DNA of 15,805 bases from Alphaproteobacteria bacterium (GTDB lineage: Bacteria > Pseudomonadota > Alphaproteobacteria > UBA8366): positions 1 to 15,805 of the forward strand of contig JABJCS010000190.1 in NCBI GenBank assembly GCA_018665505.1, read 5' to 3'. Shown piece by piece: positions 7,655 through 13,879 of this stretch. Positions within the stretch are counted from its first letter, which is position 1. Every line of letters starts with the position of its first letter. The translations under genes were made by a program, and so were the position numbers. Under the pieces are notes generated by a model. It had not been told where the DNA came from and ran no database searches. It saw nothing but the letters and a program-made list of their open reading frames with translations.

Positions 7655-8209
7655 ATGCCGTTTTTCAAATCCCATCCGGAGACCGCCGGACCCGCCAATG
7701 TCTTTACCGCCTATCCGGACATCTACCGTCTGTGGTCGGAAATGAGCCAAGAGCTGATGAACGGTCCCTCGCCGCTCACCTCGGGTGAGCGCGAGATGAT
7801 CGCCTCTTTCGTGGTCGGCGTCGCCGGCTGCAACTTCGCCTATGTCGCCCATTCCGAAGCCGCCTATGCGCATGGGGTGAAAGACGGTTTGATCGAGGAG
7901 TTGCTGGAGAATATCGACACCGCCGATATCGACGATAAGCTGAAGCCGCTGTTCAAGTTCGTGCGTAAACTGACCCTAACCCCCGGTGAGATGACGCAAG
8001 CGGATGCCGACGCCGTCTTCGATGCGGGCTGGGATGAGAAAGGCCTGCACGACGCCATCGCCGTCACTGCCCGGATGTGCTTCATGCAACGGATTGTCGA
8101 AGGCCACGGCTTCACGCCGATGACGCGGGACGTAGCCCGCGAGAACGCAAAGAAGCGCGCCAAGCTTGGGTATGTTAATCTCTATCCGGAGTTTCAAAAG
8201 AAAGCCTGA
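7655..8209 (+). CDS. CMD/AhpD-fold protein lacking the second redox cysteine
   Basis: 184-residue protein of the carboxymuconolactone decarboxylase superfamily, in the longer AhpD-like, peroxidase-related branch. The core reads ...EREMIASFVVGVAGCNFAYVAHSEAA. Glu46, Cys59 and His66 match the AhpD proton-relay and active-site arrangement (E...C-x2-C-x3-H), but the second cysteine is Ala62. A CxxC disulfide cycle is therefore impossible at this site; a one-cysteine peroxidase, or a decarboxylase or isomerase role, remains possible. It lies 56 bases after the second molybdoenzyme and 18 bases before another CMD gene, so the three are likely cotranscribed. Only a weak GAGAG ribosome site (7641-7645) precedes the ATG. 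Proteins of this family are usually small helical oligomers in the cytoplasm. Substrate unknown. Confidence 0.8.
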   Translation: MPFFKSHPETAGPANVFTAYPDIYRLWSEMSQELMNGPSPLTSGEREMIASFVVGVAGCNFAYVAHSEAAYAHGVKDGLIEELLENIDTADIDDKLKPLFKFVRKLTLTPGEMTQADADAVFDAGWDEKGLHDAIAVTARMCFMQRIVEGHGFTPMTRDVARENAKKRAKLGYVNLYPEFQKKA

Positions 8210-8227
8210 GGGCAAAGGGAGAAATTC

Positions 8228-8638
8228 ATGGCCGATGACGTCGCGGAAGAATTCAAGAACGAAATTCTCGGTGTTCTGCATCCCGGTCATGAGGCGGTGA
8301 TGGAGCTCGACCCCGAATATTTTGCCGCGCTGAAGAACTATTACTCCACCTGGACCATTTCGCGAAAAGAGGCGGCGATTTCCCGCGCGACGAAGGAATT
8401 CGTCATCACGGGCATCTTGCTGACCCAGGGCAAAATGAACGGGGCACGGGTCCATATCCGGCGGGGCCTCTTGGCGGGCGCCACGCCCCGCGAAATGTTC
8501 GAGGCAATCACCGCCGCCGCAATCCCCGGCGGCGTGCCGGTCGTTTGGCACGGCGCGGCCATGCTAAAGGAAGAAATGGAGAACCTGGGCATCGCTTATG
8601 ATGAACGTTACGCTGGCCCGGATAGCCTTTCCGGTTGA
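8228..8638 (+). CDS. Carboxymuconolactone decarboxylase family protein (PcaC-like)
   Basis: 136 residues, the length of gamma-carboxymuconolactone decarboxylase. The conserved helix region TKEFVITGILLTQGK...ARVHIRRGL (55-81) and the following TPREMFEAITAAAIPGGVPVV (86-106) resemble PcaC, which likewise has no CxxC motif; there is no cysteine in the protein. His76 is at the position of the conserved family histidine. A good ribosome site AAGGGAGA lies just upstream of the ATG, and the gene follows the other CMD gene by 18 bases. PcaC acts on the intradiol (ortho) product of protocatechuate, whereas the dioxygenase in this window is extradiol, so PcaC's own reaction is unlikely to be its job here. 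Decarboxylation or lactone handling of another ring-fission product is possible. Confidence 0.82.
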   Translation: MADDVAEEFKNEILGVLHPGHEAVMELDPEYFAALKNYYSTWTISRKEAAISRATKEFVITGILLTQGKMNGARVHIRRGLLAGATPREMFEAITAAAIPGGVPVVWHGAAMLKEEMENLGIAYDERYAGPDSLSG

Positions 8639-8670
8639 CCGAATAACGCACCTTCTCCTGACAATTCCGC

Positions 8671-9528
8671 CTATTCCGGCTTCGTACCTACAATCTGTGT
8701 GCGTTGCATGTGACGGCGGAGCGACGGGTCGAAGGCGTCGCGGCGGTGCATGACGCAGCGGTTGTCCCACATAATCATATCCCCGTTACGCCATTCATGG
8801 GTCCATTTGAAAGTATCGCTGGTAGCATGATCCCAAATGGCGTCGAGCAATTCTTCGCTCTCATCGACCTCCATCCCGACGATCCACGCATCGAGACGCC
8901 GTCCCAAAAACAAACACTTCCCACCCGTCTCCGGATGGGTGCGCACCAACGGGTGGTGAGCCCCCGGTGACTTCGTCGGATCGCCGGTCTCCGCATAAGG
9001 ATAGGGTCGTCCGGAGGAATCAAAATTAGCACTGTGGTTACAGAGACGCCCCTCGATCCGCTCTTTCACATCGTCCGCCAGGGTCTCGTAGGCGCGATAA
9101 AGATTGAGGAACGACGTCGCCCCTGATCCGTCCTCCGGCACTTCGATGGCGCGCAAGAGACCGCCGGCGGGGGGTACTTCGAAGAACGAGGAATCCGTGT
9201 GCCACTTCACATCCGCCGTCCCCAAAGCGCCGATCGGTTTGCCGTCCACTTCGATATTCGAGACCACGGCGATTTCCGGTGGAACGCCCTCGAACTCACC
9301 GCGCTTACCGGTCACCGGGCTTGGCGGCGACATCGCCAATTCACCGAAGTGCCGCGAGAATGCCATGTGATCGTCAAGGCTCACGTCGATCTGTCCAAGT
9401 ACCGCGAGGACGAGATGATCGTTCCAGGCCTGCCGGATCGTCGCCACGTCCTCCGCACTTAGCGGTACGCGCATATCGATCCCGCGCACCTCGGCCCCGA
9501 GCGGGCTGCCACTTGCAATGATTTCCAT
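8671..9528 (-). CDS. TauD/TfdA-family 2-oxoglutarate-dependent dioxygenase
   Basis: 285 residues, full length for the family. The Fe(II) facial triad is His110 and Asp112 in KWHTDSSF and His261 in CVMHRR. Arg276 follows the distal histidine by 15 residues, exactly as TauD His255 and Arg270, for 2-oxoglutarate binding. HRRDAFDPSLRR and HHPLVRTHPETG give a TfdA-like (aryloxyacetate-cleaving) flavour; TauD itself hydroxylates taurine. Family reactions hydroxylate a carbon next to a heteroatom, releasing sulfite or a phenol/alcohol. The start is well supported by AGGAGGA (plus-strand 9538-9544) about nine bases upstream. It is transcribed alone, convergent with the CMD pair (32 bases between stops, no hairpin seen) and divergent from the CoA ligase. 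An AT-rich TATATTA (plus 9551-9557) might contain a -10 box, but no matching -35 box is evident. Substrate unknown. Confidence 0.87.
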   Translation of the reverse strand: MEIIASGSPLGAEVRGIDMRVPLSAEDVATIRQAWNDHLVLAVLGQIDVSLDDHMAFSRHFGELAMSPPSPVTGKRGEFEGVPPEIAVVSNIEVDGKPIGALGTADVKWHTDSSFFEVPPAGGLLRAIEVPEDGSGATSFLNLYRAYETLADDVKERIEGRLCNHSANFDSSGRPYPYAETGDPTKSPGAHHPLVRTHPETGGKCLFLGRRLDAWIVGMEVDESEELLDAIWDHATSDTFKWTHEWRNGDMIMWDNRCVMHRRDAFDPSLRRHMQRTQIVGTKPE

Positions 9529-9618
9529 GGGTTACGGTCCTCCTGAGGTCTAATATAGAGCGATATCAACCGTCGAGAATTGATCACCCCTTTCAGACAC
9601 CTAAGCTTAATCACCGAT
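9529..9618. promoter_or_regulatory. Divergent intergenic region between the TauD/TfdA-like and CoA ligase genes
   Basis: Ninety bases separate the two opposed start codons. On the minus strand it carries a near-perfect AGGAGGA ribosome site (9538-9544) and the AT-rich TATATTA (9551-9557). On the plus strand there is no ribosome site before the preferred ATG at 9619. Small palindromes GATATC (9562-9567), TGATCA (9581-9586) and AAGCTT (9603-9608) are too short to call operators. Both promoters must sit here. Confidence 0.4.
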
Positions 9619-11265
9619 ATGTTGCCAAAACCCACTTCAGAACGCGCGACCACTCATTACGGTGACGGTCATTGGCGCACCGAGACAATTTACGATCTGG
9701 CCGCCGCGCGCGCGCAAGCGACGCCCGATGCCTGGGCCGTCCGCGATCGGATGCGGCGCCTCACCTACCGGGAATTCGTCGAAGCCGCGGATGCGCTCGC
9801 CGCCGATTTCGCGGGGCGTGGATTACAGCCGGGCGACCGGGTCGGCATTTGGCTGCCGAGCCGGGTTGAGGGAGCCATCGCCGTCTTGGCGTGTTCGCGA
9901 AACGGCTATGTCTGTTCGCCAGGATTACAGCGCGACCACACGGTCGAACAAGTCTTGGATCTGTTACGCCGCATGTCGGCGTCGGCCCTGATCCTGCAAC
10001 CGAACTACGGTGCCGACGCGGATCGACGCGATATCGCGTCCGGACTCAAGGCGCTGGAGCATCTGCGGCAAGTCTACACTCTTCCGCCCATTGATGCCTG
10101 CGCCGGAGCAGCGTTTTTTGGATTGGCGGACAGGCCCGCAACATCAACCGAACCGATCAGCGATCCCGATACCGTCGTCTATCTTCCTTTCACCTCTGGT
10201 ACGACGGGCGAGCCGAAAGGGGTGCTGCACACCGACAACACGTTGCTCGCGAACGCGCGGACCATCGCGGCGGATTGGCATTTCGGCCCGGAGTCTCGCA
10301 TCTACACGATGAGCCCACTCAGTCACAATCTGGGTTTCGGTGCGTTGATCAGCGCCATTGCAGTCGGTGGTGAATTGATCGTCCATGACCTGCTCAAGGG
10401 ATCGAGCCTACTCGCCAGATTGCGCGAGACCGGTGCAACATTTCTTTTCGGCGTACCAACCCACGCCATTGACCTGCTGTCGGAACTGCGCGCGGGCGAC
10501 GATGCAGGCTTGCCGTTGTTAAAGGGTTTCCGAATCTCCGGCGCCGCTGTCCCCGATGCTGTCTGCGCCGAATTGCTTGACCATGGCATCACGCCGCAAA
10601 GCGGCTATGGGATGACGGAGGCCTGCTCGCATCACTACACCCTGCCGGACGATCCGCCGGACCGGATCACTGGGACATCGGGCACTGCCTGCGATGGATA
10701 CGAAATCCGCATCTGGTCGCAGGAAGATCAGAACAAGGAAGCCAAGGTCGGAGAAATCGGCCAGATCGGCGGCCGGGGCGCGAGCTTGATGCTGGGGTAT
10801 TTCGAGGACGAGGAAAGCACGACAGCCTCCTTCAACAGCCACGGATATTTCATGACCGGCGATCTGGGGTCGCTCGACGCGGACGGATATCTGCGCATCA
10901 CCGGGCGCAAGAAAGACGTCATCATCCGCGGCGGGCACAATATTTATCCGGCCAAAATCGAAGCGCTGGCCATGCGCCATGGTGCGGTCGAACGCGCCGC
11001 CGCCGTCCCGGTCCCAGACGAGCGGCTCGGCGAACGGGTCTGCATTGCGGTGACCCTGCGCCCCGACGCGGCGTTGATCCCGGCGGATCTGTTGGCGCAT
11101 CTCGACGCCGAAGGTCTGTCGAAATACGACATGCCGGAATTCTTCGTCGAACTCGATCATATGCCGCTCACCTCGAACGGTAAGATATTGAAACGCGAAC
11201 TGAACGACTGGATCGACCGGCACGACGTCGACCCGAAACCGGTTCGCTGGCAAGCCCCAAGCTGA
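9619..11265 (+). CDS. Acyl/aryl-CoA ligase (AMP-binding, ANL superfamily)
   Basis: 548 residues. It activates a carboxylic acid as an acyl-adenylate and then a CoA thioester. Signature motifs in order: P-loop FTSGTTGEPKGV (191-202), SGYGMTEA (328-335), TGD (413-415), the A8 hinge GRKKDVIIRGGHNIYP (429-444) and the C-terminal catalytic Lys522 in SNGK. The overall pattern resembles short/medium-chain and cyclohexanecarboxylate/benzoate-type ligases rather than long-chain ones, but the acid pocket cannot be read. The start is uncertain: an in-frame TTG at 9580 would add 13 residues, but neither start has a clear ribosome site, and the conserved N-terminal region begins well after the ATG. It heads a plus-strand operon with the MDR and GMC genes (21-base gap, then overlap). 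It may make the CoA thioester that the downstream oxidoreductases process, or act separately. Confidence 0.88.
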   Translation: MLPKPTSERATTHYGDGHWRTETIYDLAAARAQATPDAWAVRDRMRRLTYREFVEAADALAADFAGRGLQPGDRVGIWLPSRVEGAIAVLACSRNGYVCSPGLQRDHTVEQVLDLLRRMSASALILQPNYGADADRRDIASGLKALEHLRQVYTLPPIDACAGAAFFGLADRPATSTEPISDPDTVVYLPFTSGTTGEPKGVLHTDNTLLANARTIAADWHFGPESRIYTMSPLSHNLGFGALISAIAVGGELIVHDLLKGSSLLARLRETGATFLFGVPTHAIDLLSELRAGDDAGLPLLKGFRISGAAVPDAVCAELLDHGITPQSGYGMTEACSHHYTLPDDPPDRITGTSGTACDGYEIRIWSQEDQNKEAKVGEIGQIGGRGASLMLGYFEDEESTTASFNSHGYFMTGDLGSLDADGYLRITGRKKDVIIRGGHNIYPAKIEALAMRHGAVERAAAVPVPDERLGERVCIAVTLRPDAALIPADLLAHLDAEGLSKYDMPEFFVELDHMPLTSNGKILKRELNDWIDRHDVDPKPVRWQAPS

Positions 11266-11286
11266 CCTTTGGAAAAGGATCGTTGA

Positions 11287-12282
11287 ATGCGCGCCGTCGT
11301 CCTGAAAGCTTTCGGAGACCCCTCCAACGCAACGGTAGAGGAGTTCCCGGACCCGGTCCTCGGACTCGAAGATATTCTGATCCAGGTGCAAGCGGTCGCG
11401 GCCAACTTCGTTGACCTGTTGGTGATCGGCGGTAAATACCAATTCCTACCGGAACTGCCCTTCGTGCCCGGCAAGGCGGCGACCGGCATCGTTACCGAGA
11501 TCGGCGCGAATGTGGATCGGTTTAAAGTCGGCGACCGCGTGCTGGCGATGTCCGAGCAAGGCGGCTATGCGCAATTGCTCTCCATCGACCAGAGCCAAGC
11601 CTATAGAATTCCCGACTCGCTTTCCTTTGTCGACGCGTCGTCGATGTCTCTGGTCTACGACACAGCATGGTTCGCAATGTTCGAGCGTGGCCGCCTGCGG
11701 GCGGGAGAGACAGCGCTCGTTCTCGGCGCCAGCGGCGGGGTTGGTTATGCCTGCGTCCAACTGGCCAAGGCGAAAGGCGCGCGCGTGTTGGCGGGACTGA
11801 CCACACCTGCCAAAGCCGATCTCTTTGCGCCGGACGATATCGACGGCGTCATCGACCTTTCCGTCGACAATCTGCGCGACGGTTTGCGCGACCAGGTATA
11901 CGCGGCGACCGACGGGGAGGGGGCCGATGTCATCATGGACCCGCTCGGGGACGAAATTTTCGGCGCGGCCCTACGCGCGCTCGCGTGGCGGGGCCGGTTG
12001 GTCGTCGTCGGTTTTGCCGCCGGAAACATCCCAAGCGTCAAAGCCAACTACCTTCTGCTGAAGAATATCGAGGTCAGCGGATTGCAGGTCAGCGACTATC
12101 GCAAGAAGCGCCTCGATATCATGGACGAATGTTTCGCTGACATCTTCCAGCTATATGACGAAGGCAAAATCAAACCGGCGCCGTCGGAGGTCTTCCCACT
12201 CGAAGGGTTCGCCCAAGCGCTCGACTCCATCAGCAGCCGCAAAATCAAAGGCCGCGCAATCCTGGTGCCCGATCATGGTTGA
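11287..12282 (+). CDS. Zinc-free quinone oxidoreductase-like MDR protein
   Basis: 331 residues of the medium-chain dehydrogenase/reductase superfamily, QOR branch. N-terminal GroES-like domain: PFVPGKAATGIVTEIG at 58-73. Rossmann domain: ALVLGASGGVGYACVQLAKA at 143-162 with the AxxGxG NAD(P)H loop. The structural and catalytic zinc cysteines of alcohol dehydrogenases are absent, as in quinone reductases and enoyl reductases. Such enzymes reduce quinones or conjugated enones or enoyl-CoA with NADPH, a fitting follow-up to the CoA ligase. AAGGA at 11275-11279 is seven bases before the ATG. The last eight bases overlap the start of the GMC gene, so the two are translationally coupled. It is cytoplasmic. 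Confidence 0.87.
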   Translation: MRAVVLKAFGDPSNATVEEFPDPVLGLEDILIQVQAVAANFVDLLVIGGKYQFLPELPFVPGKAATGIVTEIGANVDRFKVGDRVLAMSEQGGYAQLLSIDQSQAYRIPDSLSFVDASSMSLVYDTAWFAMFERGRLRAGETALVLGASGGVGYACVQLAKAKGARVLAGLTTPAKADLFAPDDIDGVIDLSVDNLRDGLRDQVYAATDGEGADVIMDPLGDEIFGAALRALAWRGRLVVVGFAAGNIPSVKANYLLLKNIEVSGLQVSDYRKKRLDIMDECFADIFQLYDEGKIKPAPSEVFPLEGFAQALDSISSRKIKGRAILVPDHG

Positions 12283-13876
12283 TACCGTTGACTACATCAT
12301 CGTCGGCGCGGGTAGCGCCGGGTGTGTTCTCGCGAACCGTTTGAGCGCGGACCCGAAGAACCGGGTCGTTGTACTGGAGGCCGGTCCGATGGACCGCGAC
12401 CCTCTAATCCACATCCCTATCGGTATCGGTAAGATGCATCCGGAACGCCGCCATGATTGGGGATATGACAGCGAGCCGGAACCTTTTACGGACGACCGCG
12501 TGATCGAAGCCATGCGCGGCAAGGTGGTCGGCGGTTCATCGTCCATCAACGTCATGGCCTATGTGCGCGGCCATCGGGAAGATTTCAATCGCTGGGCCCA
12601 AAAAGGTGCCACCGGCTGGGGGTACGACGATGTCCTGCCGTATTTCCGCCGCAACGAATCCTGGGAAGGTGATGCCGATCCGGAATATCGTGGAAGCTCC
12701 GGCGACCTCACGGTAGTGCAGTCTCCCGACCGTGATCCGCTGCTCGATGCCTGGATCGAATCCGCGAAGGTGGCAGGGTATGGGTACACGCCGGACTATA
12801 ATGCGGCCGAGCAAGAAGGTTTTACGCGCACGCAGTTCACCATCCGCAACGGCAAGCGTTGCAGCGCCGCGGTCGCCTTCCTGAAGCCGGTACTCTCCCG
12901 CCCCAACTTGGAACTGAAGACCGAAGCGCTTGCGGGGCGTATCCTGTCCGAAGGGAAGAAAGCCGTCGGCATCGAATATTCCCAAGGCGGCGTCACTCGG
13001 ACTCTGAATGCTTCCCGCGAAGTGATCCTCTCCGGCGGCGTCTTTAATTCACCGCACCTTCTAATGCTGTCCGGTATCGGACCGGCCGGGCATTTGCAGG
13101 AACACGGAATCGATGTCCTGCTGGACAGTCCCGGGGTTGGCGAGAATTTGCAGGACCATCTCGCGGTCATGGTGAGCTATGATCGGAAAATTCCCGGCAC
13201 CTTTACCCGTACCATGCGGTACGACCGCCTCGCTCTCGCGATGCTGCAAGCGCATTTCTTTGGCACGGGGCCAGCGACGATCGTGCCGGCACCTCTGTTC
13301 GCGCATCTGAAGTCGCGCCCGGAACTCTCTGTGCCCGATATTCAATTCATCATTCGCAGCGTGCCGGGAGTCGTCCACCCTTGGTTCCCGGGCTTCAAGC
13401 CTGCGTTCCGCGACGGGTTCGGCATCCGCCCCATCCTCTTGCACCCGGAAAGCCGGGGCCATCTACGCCTTCGCTCCGCCGATCCGCGCGACACGGTGAA
13501 AGTGTTCCAGAATTTTTTCTCTGTCGACAGCGATATGGCGACCCTACGGGAAGGCGTCCGCATGGCGCGGCGTGCCACGGTGCAAACACCGCTCGACCCT
13601 TATCGCGGCGACGAGATCGACCCCGGTATTTCCGTGAACAACGACAACGAGATCGACGCCTGGATCCGCGAGACGATGGTCACCGCCCATCATCCAGCCT
13701 GCACCTGCCCCATGGGCGTGAACGAGACCGCCGTACTCGATGCAGAGATGAAAGTACGTGGGGCTGAGAATTTACGCGTCGTCGACGCCTCCGCGATGCC
13801 GGATCTTACCTCCGGCAATATCAATGCGCCGGTACTAATGATGGCGGAAAAAGCGTCGGAGATGATTTTACGGTAA
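12275..13876 (+). CDS. GMC-family FAD oxidoreductase (choline/alcohol dehydrogenase-like)
   Basis: 533 residues, usual for bacterial choline-dehydrogenase-like GMC enzymes, which oxidise primary or secondary alcohols with FAD. N-terminal FAD loop GAGSAG (11-16) and acidic LEAGP (34-38). GMC signature 1, GKVVGGSSSIN, at 82-92; signature 2, SGGVFNSPHLL...SGIG, around 253-269. Active-site base His472/His473 in AHHPACTCPMG, with Asn517 in NINAPV as the paired residue, as in choline oxidase-type His/Asn sites. The ATG at 12275 is chosen because it opens directly into the FAD loop. The same frame is open upstream to 12155, but those 40 residues are basic low-complexity sequence inside the MDR gene. 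There is no signal peptide, so it is cytosolic and needs a quinone or dye-like electron acceptor, or O2. The substrate alcohol is unknown. Confidence 0.9.
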   Translation: MVDTVDYIIVGAGSAGCVLANRLSADPKNRVVVLEAGPMDRDPLIHIPIGIGKMHPERRHDWGYDSEPEPFTDDRVIEAMRGKVVGGSSSINVMAYVRGHREDFNRWAQKGATGWGYDDVLPYFRRNESWEGDADPEYRGSSGDLTVVQSPDRDPLLDAWIESAKVAGYGYTPDYNAAEQEGFTRTQFTIRNGKRCSAAVAFLKPVLSRPNLELKTEALAGRILSEGKKAVGIEYSQGGVTRTLNASREVILSGGVFNSPHLLMLSGIGPAGHLQEHGIDVLLDSPGVGENLQDHLAVMVSYDRKIPGTFTRTMRYDRLALAMLQAHFFGTGPATIVPAPLFAHLKSRPELSVPDIQFIIRSVPGVVHPWFPGFKPAFRDGFGIRPILLHPESRGHLRLRSADPRDTVKVFQNFFSVDSDMATLREGVRMARRATVQTPLDPYRGDEIDPGISVNNDNEIDAWIRETMVTAHHPACTCPMGVNETAVLDAEMKVRGAENLRVVDASAMPDLTSGNINAPVLMMAEKASEMILR

Positions 13877-13879
13877 GAT

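Noticed and set aside
9580..9618. TTG start for the CoA ligase
   Set aside because: Possible, but there is no ribosome site and no conserved sequence in the added 13 residues; the ATG at 9619 is preferred with moderate certainty.
10519..11442. Long minus-strand open frame (307 codons) opposite the CoA ligase
   Set aside because: It is antisense to a gene with all ligase motifs, spans the start of the next gene, shows no recognisable domain, and is the mirror-frame opening typical of high-GC coding DNA.
12155..12274. N-terminal extension of the GMC gene upstream of 12275
   Set aside because: The 40 extra residues are Arg/Ser/Lys-rich and lie wholly inside the MDR gene; the FAD-binding strand begins directly after the ATG at 12275.
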